Made by a program: the position numbers and the translations under genes. This document shows positions 44,169-55,202 of a DNA stretch of 64,000 nucleotides, in pieces. Location of the stretch: the NCBI GenBank assembly GCA_902806565.1, contig CADCXA010000037.1:558001-622000 (forward strand), written 5' to 3'. Position 1 is the first letter of the stretch; each line of letters starts with the position of its first letter. The notes below the pieces were generated by a model. The model did no database searches. It was not told the origin of the DNA and worked only from the letters and a program-made list of their open reading frames with translations. The DNA comes from Hypoxylon rubiginosum. Lineage: Eukaryota; Ascomycota; Sordariomycetes; Xylariales; Hypoxylaceae.

Positions 44169-45273
44169 AACATGCCGGTCATGGAGTTTTACAATGAGGT
44201 TGATGAACTCCTGTTCAATATTATCCTCAAGAAGACTGGCATTGCCAGCCTCGCTAGCAATGACTTACGTTAGTTCGGCGCCCAATATTGGCATTTATAT
44301 AATGGATCATGTGTATAAAGGCTATGTATCATTATGTATCTACTTCATGCTAAAAGTGAGAAAGTGACGCCGGAAAACTGAAACTACGCATGCTTTCTCA
44401 GTGATCGAATCGCAGGCGATAACATCGTGAGCTGTGGTGATTTCTAAGCTTCATATGCCAATATCCTATTCGAAGTAACAAGTTACGGCGACTGGGTCCA
44501 TCATGCGAAGTCTGGCTTGCCTACCTGGCAACTTCCGCGCGTGTCCCTCCAAAGAAAGGGATGAGGCACCTAAAGATGGGAAGTTCGCTAATTTCTGCGT
44601 CCACCGCTCACGCCAAGTATTGAGGTCTAATTTCTAGCCACTTAAAACGAATCTTGTTAATTTTGAGGTTCTCCAGGACCGATTGCCGGGCCAATCAGAC
44701 CAAGGAGACGTAGGCTGGGCTTCGATGAACCGGGAACTTGGGTCGCCATGTCGTATCATGTATGACGGGCGGCTGTAGACTGTGCCATGTACGACGCGAC
44801 GTCACTCAGCCCAATCCCGTGTCCTCGTTCCTATCCCACTACCAAGGTAAGGCGATCAAACATGAAGTATTCGGGGTAAATTAAAATCAAACTCACCCGG
44901 ATAGTGTGACAATGACGATAGCAAATGAATTGGCAAGGACGAATATGTTGAGCATTGTTGTTATTAGATACCATGATATACCTACCTAGGTAGGTCTAGG
45001 TAGGTAGTCAAAAGGGGCAAAGGGAGATAGGTGGTTGGTGCAAGCAACTCCGACCATACCACCTACCTATCCGCATTGAGTGATACCTCTTCCAGAAGCA
45101 GAAAAGTGAAGATAAAGATATATGCCAAATATCGACTAGCTTCGTATCATGGCAGACGCAGAATCCTTCTAGAAGATATTCAGCTATGTAGGGGTGCATT
45201 TGGAAATGAGAGGATACAAACACTAATGACACAGTGCTGCTGTCTTATCAACTAGAAGGGGAGTTTGAGGTTC

Positions 45274-45291
45274 CGTCCACCGCGTCCACCG
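45274..45291. repeat. 9-bp tandem duplication (CGTCCACCG x2)
   Basis: Two perfect copies plus 3 nt of a third lie in non-coding DNA. Confidence 0.8.
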
Positions 45292-46232
45292 CGTAAGTTG
45301 ATGCGGAACATTGAGACGTTACATGTGCACCTGGGCACTGACATTCTGTACTCAGATCTTGTGCTCATTTATCCACCTCAGACCTACATGTTTGTAGCCC
45401 CTATCTATTCGAAATAGAGGTAGGTAGTAAAGAAACAACTGGACGTATTAGTCAACACCATGGACGGAGGGTACAAGATTGCCTAAGACATTGACAAGAA
45501 CACCAATTAATTCCCGTAATGTTTCTATTCTAGGCGAGGTTTCGACCCAATCAGGAGAGGCAGTGCTCGAGTATAGGTTAGCCAAGGCGTATACACATTA
45601 ATCATCGTGTCCTGACTCTGACCGCAGACGAATACGAGGAGTGGTGTTTCTCACGAGTATAGGGGAGAGGCGGTGCAAGCCTCATCTGGCCCAGATTGAG
45701 GCTGAGATTGAGAAAGTACACAATGGCCAATACTGTAACGCGAGCTACTCTATATCGCTGATCTTTCCGCTTCCGACGTCGTTGCTGTATGTACTTGTGC
45801 TGCGCAATTTAGGCTCATGCACTAAGGATCGGTGGTAGCCGGTATGAAGGAGAGAGGTTGCTGCAGGTCCAAATTAAACAAGCCGAGCTACTCAGTTTCG
45901 AAGATATCAAGTTTGGAGAAACCGGTATAATGTTCTGTAGATCGTCCGCCGGCAAAACTATCGAGCACATGCGAAGAACTAGCGCGAGCAGATTTTGTGC
46001 CACAGGTTGTTCGGTTCTTCCAAGTACCACGATACTTCTCTTTGGGGTTTAGCAGAGGCCCATGGGGCCACTTGGCAAAGTGAGTCGCGACGACCATGGC
46101 CATCCGTAGCTTGTGTATGGGTCTTCGTAGCCCAATTTCAACATAGTATGTTTTCTCGAATCTCGGGGACCTGCACTAGCCCAGGGAAGCCCATAAAAAT
46201 GGGGTGATTTCTCGTAACGAAGAGGACCAAGG

Positions 46233-46264
46233 CAGAGCACCAGAGCACCAGAGCACCAGAGCAC
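46233..46264. repeat. 8-bp tandem repeat (CAGAGCAC x4)
   Basis: Four perfect 8-bp units lie in non-coding DNA. This is the highest copy number among the 8-12 bp tandem repeats of the window. Confidence 0.9.
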
Positions 46265-49232
46265 CAAGGGCTGCTTACTTATCTCGAGCTAGACCTATCA
46301 CCTGCTTCCCGTGTGTATGTATTATGCGGGGGATATTTCTTGAAAATATTCCGTACCTATCATCAATCGTGGCGGTACACCGACTTGAGAGATATGAGAT
46401 ATATCAAATATCTGGATCGTCATATCGCCATGTGTGCATGCGAGTGGACTGCCTAGCCCAACGGGACTGAACCCAACATGCCGAGAGCTAGGTACTGTGG
46501 TAGGTTAAGGGTCGAGACCCGATCGTCATCCTGTCGAGGAACCATTTATAGATTAGGGACCTAGACTCGGCATATCGACTCTTGATGCTAGGTTCTTCAT
46601 GCCAGCCATGCCAGCCACGCGCAGTACTAGGTTATAGGTTAGGTAGGCAGGTATAGTTAGCTATAGGCAACTATAGGTAGCGTCGGTAGGGTTACCTGCC
46701 TAACAGCCTAGCAGAAAAAAAAAGTGCTTGGTCGGGATTTGACAGATCTAGGAATACTTGAGAGTAGATGGAGATTGGATGCAACACCCCGGCTGGCTCC
46801 GGGATAATGTCAGACGCACCCCTGCCGCCCCATTGACGACATCTCAACAGGTCCCCTGGCAACGCCTTGTCTCCAACATGGTTCAAGGGTCTTATTTAAA
46901 CCACCAAACATCAACCGATTTCTTATTAGAGCGCCTTCTTACGGCCTAACGGGTACCCAGAACCGCCGTACTCAATCTCAGTAACTGCGAATAGAAGCAC
47001 TTCAGGAGTAAGTACTGTACCTCGCAGATGCCAGAGTATTGTCTGAACCCCTGTTTGCAAATATCCCGCTGAACGCTCAGGTCAGGTCAGGACAGGTCCC
47101 AGGAGTCATCGCAAAGACCATCGAGCATAGAAACGGTCAGGCATCAATCGGCCTGTCGACTTGCGACGATGCTATAAGTCTGTAGATGGTGCTAGAATCT
47201 ACATGGTCCACCTTATTCTTCGAAGAAACAATTCTGCTACTATAGAACTAGTTGTTGTAGTGTCGTACTTCTTCTCTGCCTATCGACCAATGGCTATCCG
47301 TTGGTATCATAGCACAGCCCAGGGGAGAAAAAAACTTCGTCGGGTTTCTGGGTCTGTTTCGGTGTGAGATCCGAGAAGCAACTTGACCGGGTTCCTTTCC
47401 CCGGATCGAATCAGCTTCTGTCATAGACACATGGCGGCGGCTGACGGCAATTGACTCGTTTGATAACGACTTCTAGATCGCTGACTAGATCGCTAACTAG
47501 ACGCGCAAAACATACATAGTACATACGATATGATACAAGCAGGCAGACTATTGAGTCTCGTTAGCAAGGCTCAAGAGCAAGCGAAGGATGATGATGAAAC
47601 CGAGATAGGCGAGCCTCTAATGAAACAGTAGGCTTTGGAGATGCAAGGTAAGCCGACGTTCAAACATCCAATGCCATTGATTCATCAAGGTTAGCATTGA
47701 AGGTTAAGAGAAAGATATTTAAACCATATGCACGTAGAAACGGAAAATCCCGAGGTTCTATTCTTGATTCTTACCTAGGTAGGTAATTCTCGATTCTCGA
47801 ACTTCATCCTGCTGATCTTCAGCTGTTGTCGTGTATCATGGCTTGCCTTTGACCCTGTTTATATTATTGGGGGCCAATTGTGTTGGATATCTCCCTACCT
47901 ACCTGGTAGGCAAGGAGGTGTGTACAATATCTAGCAGTAATCCATTATGTCGGGTAGAATCTAGAATCCCCCTGCCTTAGGCCGCCTACCTTACATAATA
48001 CACGATTATATCTTGAATTTATATCTTTATTACGTGGATGACTATCACCTATTGTCCTTTAACCTTTTCTTCTCCGTCTTTCAAGTTCAGATTCTCATGC
48101 CCGCTCCGTCCCCTTCCTTGTCGGATATGCAGAAAGGGCCAAGAATGTGAAGATGGTTACACAGTGACCACAGGTGCTTGCTTACATGCCTTGCCTTTCA
48201 CATATGTCTGATATAGGTAGAACTGGCAGTCTTTGCGCCCATAGCAGGCAGGCCGCCAACCCGCGACCGATCCACACAGAACAATTTTTCCTTTTCAATC
48301 AGCATCAGCCACACGATACGACTCAGCGCGCAAATGAAAAAGCAAAACTTTGCAGTGTACTACCCAATGCCACGCCAGTTCCTTGGTTGATAGGCAGCAA
48401 TAGGACCTGCCTTTTTCTACTATGAGCTGTTTGCAACAGCTCGGTACCTTGGTGGTCGCATGATCAGGTAGCCATAGCCAGAGCTTTATGGTTTGGCAGA
48501 AAACCTCTCATAGCGATAACCAGGCCCAGTCTAGGAGCAGGAAGCACAATCGTACGGCTGGGAGACCTCCTAAGGATCTGACAAGTGAAAATTTGATGTT
48601 CTGATGGACCGATCTGCACCAGGAACATGAACCGTGATCCGTAACACCCTTCGACTTCAAGATGGTGATGAGGCTGGAAGAGTTTGTCTTAAACCCATGG
48701 CCAATACCTTGGCCAATATACTAACTCCGTACGACCCAATAATGAAGTCTATCTAATTCTCCGGTTCTGCATACAGTTCTGTATTCTGCATACGAGTCAC
48801 CCTCTCACCAAGGTACCCATTCAGCTACCTAGGTAAGATGTCTGACAGCTGGAGCTTTCGAACCTCGAGGGCCAGCTTGAACTTGGACCGGATCTACTTG
48901 GTCAAGACTCTGTAGGGACACACCCAAGGGGTATAGGTAAAGGGCCATTCAGTTCGGACCCGCTCTCGATTATCTGTGCGCGCTGCGCAGATCTTGTCAC
49001 CCTGTCGCAGCCAGGCAAGCCCTGTCTAGCAAGCCCCAGCTACTTTCCCGCACGGCGCAAGTTAAGGCGTTGGTGTTCGTTAATGTGTTTTGGGAGGGAT
49101 CTGGTTAAAACTCCCTTCCATTCCATTTTGATTGGAAGGCCGGGTGTCTCCTGATCTCGTGTATTACATACCCATAGCCATAACAGCCATACAACCATAC
49201 CCATACCCACAGCCTACAGCCTACAGGCACAC

Positions 49233-49256
49233 AGGCACTCAGGCACTCAGGCACTC
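49233..49256. repeat. 8-bp tandem repeat (AGGCACTC x3) in a compound repeat tract
   Basis: Three perfect units sit in a longer low-complexity tract (about 49160-49370) that also contains CATACCCA, CTACAGC and AAGCACAG type repeats. The tract generates the long patternless frames seen here on both strands. Confidence 0.85.
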
Positions 49257-51016
49257 GGGCACTTTGGATGGGGGTGCAGAGTGCATGCGAAAAAGGGATC
49301 GAAAGCACGAAAGCACAGAAGCACAGAAAGCACGGAAGCTCCAAGCTCCAAGCTCCCCCAAGCTCCATTTCCATCTCCATCCTCTTTCCTCGAGTCTAAT
49401 TGGGTCTCCACTCCACCTAACCCGGGCTGTTCTTGACCTTTGCTTTCTCGACATTCACCTAATAATATATCATGAGGCAGGTACCTGCTAGGAGACTGGC
49501 CTAACCCAACCCATTTCCCCATCGTCCATGTGTGTTTCCTTCCTTGTCTGCTACGTATACATATATGCGTACATACGTATGTACGTACATACATAACATA
49601 ACATACATATAGACGTGGTAATAAATCCCCGGCCGCCTTAAAATCCTCCGATGTCAACAACTCTATTCATATCATACCTTGCACTTACACATACACTGGC
49701 ATACACTTGCACATACACTTGCACTTACACCTGCACTCCCACTTACACCCCGACTCTCACTTACACACGCCGACACGTTACTCGACATACAAATACATAC
49801 ATACGTGTATAGAGAGCCCAGCCTTATATTACCTGACCACCTTCTGCGCTACCTCTCTAGACTATAAACGCGTACGACTTTTATCTCCATGTCGCCATTC
49901 TCCTCCACCAACTAGGTCCGGCCTAACCTTAGGTATTTAATTTCTTTTTTTCTTCTTTTTTTTTCTTTCGAGGTCGAGTCTCGAATCGCCTCGAAGCCGT
50001 GTAGTCGCCGCTTGGCAGAAAGACAAGCTAACTAAGCAGCTCGGTGACGTCCAGTCAAAAAGGTGACTTCCTCTCATATTATTGGAGGACCAGGGGATTT
50101 CAGTCCCGGTTCTGATACGGCTTTGCTATTTCAATTGCGCTGGACAAGGTCTGCACTTGTTGGTTTGGCCGTTTAGTTGCAAGTAGTACCGGGATCCTCC
50201 TGGTACGCATAGTCAAAACCGTTGACAAGTCAAATACACCACCACCACCTAACCTACTCGGGATTATTGTGGACAAACTCGTCCAAAATTCCTACATAGT
50301 AGGTGTCTAAGGACGAAGTCAAAATTCTGGGACCACGGAGGCATCGTCATCCCTACTCCTCAGACTCCTCACACAGTACCTAGGTAGGGCCCTGACTTAG
50401 GAAAACCCCGACATATAGTTGGCCGTGTTTGCATGAAGACTTCTGCAGCATACCAACTTTCGCCAGCTTATCTATATAAACATAGTCCGGCTTTCTCTCA
50501 CGAGCACCGGGTTTCGTGCTGTCGTCTCTCCTACCAAAAAAAACAACCACCACTTCGAGACGCGTCTCCGGGGAAACGCATGGTTTCATGACTAAATTAT
50601 ATACCGCCACCTATTAGTCCCCCCTCCCACTAGGATTCCATCATCCGAAATCAAAGACGAATTTTCGTAGCCGGGGACATCCTTTCTATCCCATTCTGTC
50701 CAGGCGTGCTCCCTTGTCTAGGGACCCCAAGCAAGAAATTTACCCACCCTTACATCGTTCTGCTGTTAGGTACCAGCATAAATACCCCTGGGCCGACCGC
50801 GACCTGCCAAAGTACCTACTTGACACATTTTGAACACTACCGCACGCGTCACTTGCACACGGACGAGGTTCTCGGACGGCTTCGACGGGCCGGTTGTGGC
50901 ACGGCCTAAATACCTACCCAAGGTGGCCAGCCTCTCTTACACTCTAGCTCCGTTGCCGGAGGCGCATCGGCTAGGCTCGCTTCTTCAAGCAGCTTGCGAC
51001 TCCTTTGCGCCGTGGG

Positions 51017-52292
51017 ATGGACGACCACGGGCGACGGAGGAGGCCGAATGAACCGCCCATCAACGCCCCTTCCAATCCTAGATACCCGATTAACGACCCT
51101 AATGCACAGGGGAGGTCGTACGGCGCAAGCGGGTCTGACAGGTATCGGCCCGCGCCTCTGAACACATCTCCTACGGCAGCTCGAGGGTTAGGGGGCGCGG
51201 CTGCCTACAGTACTAGCTACTATCAAGAGCCGGCAGCGACCTTCCCCACCGCCATACAGCAAAATGCGATACCATACCAGTCTGAATACGGGCAAGATAC
51301 TCGACAAACGCCGAGCTTTGGTACATACAACCCACCTATGATGTACAGCGTGCCGCAAGCAAGCGCGCAGAATGCCGTTTACGATACGAGTCAACAGTTC
51401 CCGTCGCGGCAACCCGCAGGACTGCAGATTATGCAAACGGATGTAGCCACCCCCTATTTCCCGAGCGAACCGACCAACACGGCTACAGCGTCCAGCCTGC
51501 AGCCCCATGCAGGCCCTTCGAGTACATCGGCAGTATATCAACAGAGCCCTGCTGGCCAGCGTACGATGCTGCAAAACTACTCGAGTGGAATGGCGCCAAT
51601 GAGCGGCATGGCACAACCAGGTAGCACGCCAGACCAAGCCATGGAAGAGCAAGACTATCCGCAAACGACGGAGATGGGCGAGGCCTACGAGCAGTACCAG
51701 ACCGCCCTCCGCGAGGTTTTTACCAACATTCGAAGCGGGGTGCTGCAAGCTGCAAGCGAATCGCTCTTGAATATTTCCGAGTGGCTATTGTCAAAAGTTG
51801 TGGAACTAGGTGAGTCTCTACCCATTGTAGTATCCAAGGGAATATTCGTGACGTTTAACTGTTAAAGGCCTCACAGCAGACGATGAGAACCTGCACAGAG
51901 ACAGGATTAGAATGTGGCAAGACTTCAATCACGCATGGCTCTCGCTATTCCAAAAGCAGAAGGAAATGGCCGAGTCCGGCTTACAACTACAGCGCGGCCA
52001 GTCGCTCATCAGCGAAGAGGGACTCAGAAAGATGGGAAGGGAAATAGTGAGACTTTGCGACGGTATCGATCGGCACGGCCTAGTAGACTACCAGTATGGT
52101 GTCTGGGAAGAACACATCATTGCCAGTACGTCTCCAATCTGACGCGCGTCTTCAGCTCACTAACCTATCGCACTAGTCATTGAAGAGTGCCTCGATCTCT
52201 ACGAGAACGTAGACGAGGCCGGGCCAGCCAGCTCTTCTTCTGCCACGAACCCCACAGGGGCGGACCGCCGCGGTCACCACACCTCTCGATAG
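51017..52292 (+). CDS. Conserved fungal protein of unknown function, disordered N-terminus and helical C-terminal domain (388 aa)
   Basis: Exons 51017-51809, 51868-52125 and 52177-52292 join in frame to 388 aa, with the donors GTGAGT and GTACGT; each join continues a conserved-looking helix. The first about 220 residues are low-complexity (Gln, Pro, Ser, Tyr, Met-rich) and probably disordered. The last about 165 form an ordered, helical region: YEQYQTALREVFTNIRSGVL, LHRDRIRMWQDFNHAWLSLF, SEEGLRKMGREIVRLCDGI and HGLVDYQYGVWEEHII, then an acidic tail with Ser/Thr. I believe this C-terminal block recurs across Pezizomycotina, but I cannot name a family or function. There is no signal peptide, membrane span or catalytic motif; a scaffolding or regulatory role would fit. 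I start at the first ATG (51017); the upstream 12 nt are open but lack an ATG. Confidence 0.82.
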
Positions 52293-53310
52293 GGGGGCCT
52301 AAGAGCTGTCCCAATAGAACACGAGGCATCGAGGGCGTTGGTTGGTTGTGATTTAAGATATATACGGGGCGTTCGATTCAGTCATGATCATTTGCATAGC
52401 AGGTTGTGATACCCATCGTTTCCGCCTCACGCGCGGGACTATTACCGGCTCATATCCAGCACCGGGCTGCGGGCATGGATGGCGGCCAAGGGTCTGGGAG
52501 TTTTAACGGACGGGCGAGGGTAGCATGGAACTGGCGTACTCGGCAGCAAAGTTCCCTCGATTGGGTATGGATCATTGTTCCATCATACCTGAGATGTAGC
52601 CAACTTGTCAGCTTGGAACCAGGGCTCTACGGCTTGGAAGGGGCTGGGAAAAAGGAAGCAGGGGCAAGACTGCGGCTGAGGGGCGTGGCAAATGATAGGA
52701 GTAACGGAAAAGCAATGAAAAAGAAAAGAAAGTTAACAATAAGGACATGGATTATCAGGCGCGGACGTGGTATGGCTGTACGATGCTGACGTTGCTTTGC
52801 GAATACCCCTGGGATGGTTGGGATGGAGGGAACGGAGGGAATGGTCAAAAAGAAAAGAATAGACTAGAGAGGTGTCGATGCTCTCGCGAGCTAATCCACT
52901 TGGTTTCCTGTATATACACCGGCCTTGGGGGGCAGGTGTTAGGCCGTCTAGCATTGCTATGGCATGGTCAATCCCAATAATTTTGCTGTTATCAGAAAAG
53001 GAGGCATCGTCTCATACTACGCCTAGGTACCGTGCTCGTGCTAATCAATCGCTCTTACTGGCAGTCAGGTGCCGACTAGATTTAAGATTTGTACGATTGC
53101 CTCATAAAATTATTCCAAAGATTTTAATTTTATTCCGTCATATATTTTAAATTTAAAAATTTTTCATCTTCTCGCCATCTTTCTTTTTTGTCTCCAATTT
53201 GCCTCGAAATATGAACAACGACATCATCATGTTGAAAACCTCTAATACTTCCCCTTTCTGAGCTGTCCAACCCGTGCCTCATTATTGCATTCCAATATAC
53301 CCCCCACCCC

Positions 53311-53332
53311 CACACTACGATCACACTACGAT
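53311..53332. repeat. 11-bp tandem duplication (CACACTACGAT x2)
   Basis: Two perfect adjacent copies lie in non-coding DNA. Confidence 0.85.
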
Positions 53333-55186
53333 CCTTGAAAGCCGTCCACTTCTTCACATTTATAGGCCGGTTCAGTTTAATAGACCCCTAAGCTTCGCAT
53401 TACCATTTGCTTGGGAAGACATGGATCGAGGCTAGGAGCTCGATGGCGTAAAGAGCCCCTCTACGAATTACCAATTGCGGCCGGGGGCCGCCACTGATTG
53501 GACGGTCGCAAAAAAAAAAAGGCGCGATGCAAGTCAATCTCGGGAGATTTCCGATTCAGCTGGGAAGAAGGTATTTCTGACAGCTCACGAAGATCATTCA
53601 GCTGCGATCTTCCTTGGGGTATGTACGTATGTATGTATGTATGGATGTACGTGTTAGGTCATGTCTTGTCTGACGTTGCCCAACCATTAACAACGATCGG
53701 ACCCGACACCATGGACGGCTAGAGAGTGGCTCTGAAATTTTCGCCATATTGGCTGACTCCCTTCGTCTGATAGGTCCGAGCACCCTTTTTTTCACCCTCC
53801 TCCAATGCAACTGTCCCATCAGAAAGAATCAGCCAGGGCTCCACGGGCCCATGGCGAACGCAAACATGGGGGGATAGGGGGGGAAGAGATGCGGTGATGC
53901 AAAAACTCCATTTTGTGATCTGTCACCTTTTGTTAGACTCGCACCCTCTCCGCTTCGGGTCAAGGATCTGCGCTTCCGCCCATGAACAATCGACATGGGG
54001 GGGAGAGAGAGGGACGTGTGTTTTGGAGCGGTCGAATTAATTTCCCCTTGGAAATCTTTTTTCGTCCTTTTTCTTCTTCATCCTCCTGTATGGTCCCAGT
54101 CACGTAACACCGAGACAGTGACGGATGGATCCTGCTGGTGTTTGCAGCCGGATTTTGCTGCTGAAACACTCAGCAAACAGAGCAGCGGCCTTGCCCATTG
54201 CTCAACTTCTGGAAAGACATTGGAGGGGCTAGGGTCCGTGGAGCTTTCGATATATTTGTACGACGCTCAAACATCTTTAGCCGTGTCTCATCAACCGACG
54301 TCAACTTGTCATCCCCCCATCAAACCCTAACCAGACGGTCGGGTCCGGTGTTCGTCGAGCGCCGTCGAACCCTTCTAGCCCAAGCCAATTTTTCGAAAAG
54401 GCACCCATGTAGGGCTGGGTTGCTGCAAGCCCGGTGTTACCCCAGCCCAGACTATTGGAAAAGAGGCTGAGAGACCCTGAGACCGTGACGTCGCATTATC
54501 TAGATACCTGTATAGGTTCCCGTGGCCAGCTGAAAGCGGTGCAAGCCCAGATCTATAATCCTTCGTCAACTGGGACCGTCCAGAACGAACTGAGATCTAG
54601 AAGCGAAATCCTCCTCCCATGGATCGAACTTGATAGCTCACCAACCACCACTCGCGCTCGAGAATCGACAGCACACACACCCTGATCCCGTCACCCACCC
54701 GTATTCCTAAAGGACGAAACCTCGTCAATGCAGCTACCCGCGCCACTTATCCATAGAGAGCAGATGTGTAACGGCGGCTGACTGGAAGCCCTGTTTTCGA
54801 CCACCCCATAGGATGTGATATTGCTTGGACTCGAGCCAACCAGCTTGCTGCTACGGCGCTGACCTATGGTGGCCATCCAGAGATGCCTCATATGCCGCAA
54901 GTTCGACACCCTCCAAGCCGCAGTACATTCTTACACCCTGTAGTCGGCGATCTCGACACCACCCCCGCGCACAAGTTCGGCCCAAGGCAGAGCGATTTCT
55001 CGATGCGTACTTTGACTCATGTCACGAGCCGTCGTTGGGTCTGACCGGGTTCTTCCATTGACGACCAACAGGTACCTAGGTAGTTGCGCAATATGCATGC
55101 AGGCATCATCATGCATACGCCGCCGAATACTTACATGTAGGTTCGTCGCAGATTTTTCTTGTCTGACGGGTCGCTCCCGGGGTCGA

Positions 55187-55202
55187 ATCACCTGCAGGTG
55201 AT
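55187..55202. repeat. 16-bp perfect palindrome ATCACCTGCAGGTGAT
   Basis: The sequence is its own reverse complement over 16 bp with no spacer. It contains CACCTG/CAGGTG, an E-box-like core, on both strands. It lies in non-coding DNA about 110 bp from the TACCTAGGTA at 55073. It could be a dimeric factor site or chance. Confidence 0.6.

Larger units (their letters stand above)
44169..51016. other. Gene-free region of about 6.8 kb
   Basis: This is the longest stretch with no supported gene. Frames up to 137 codons (49247-49660 minus) are repeat-driven or patternless. It holds four of the nine TACCTAGGTA palindromes (44983, 47772, 48826, 50377), tandem repeats at 45274-45291, 46233-46264 and 49233-49256, and a CATA/CGTA microsatellite at 49551-49612. 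The final 400 bp before 51017 should contain the promoter of the next gene. Confidence 0.55.

Noticed and set aside
43165..44367. A 400-aa uncut version of uS9m
   Set aside because: It reads through the intron at 44012-44076 and replaces the conserved [14 protein letters not shown] tail with unrelated sequence. The spliced 312-aa form is correct.
49239..49660. Overlapping minus frames of 71-137 codons near 49.3 kb
   Set aside because: They are generated by the compound CAGGCACTC/AAGCACAG repeat tract, and several frames on both strands are open at once.
54833..54850. GGACTCGAGCC as a possible minus-strand tRNA B box
   Set aside because: No D arm, anticodon arm or acceptor pairing could be found within the proper distance.
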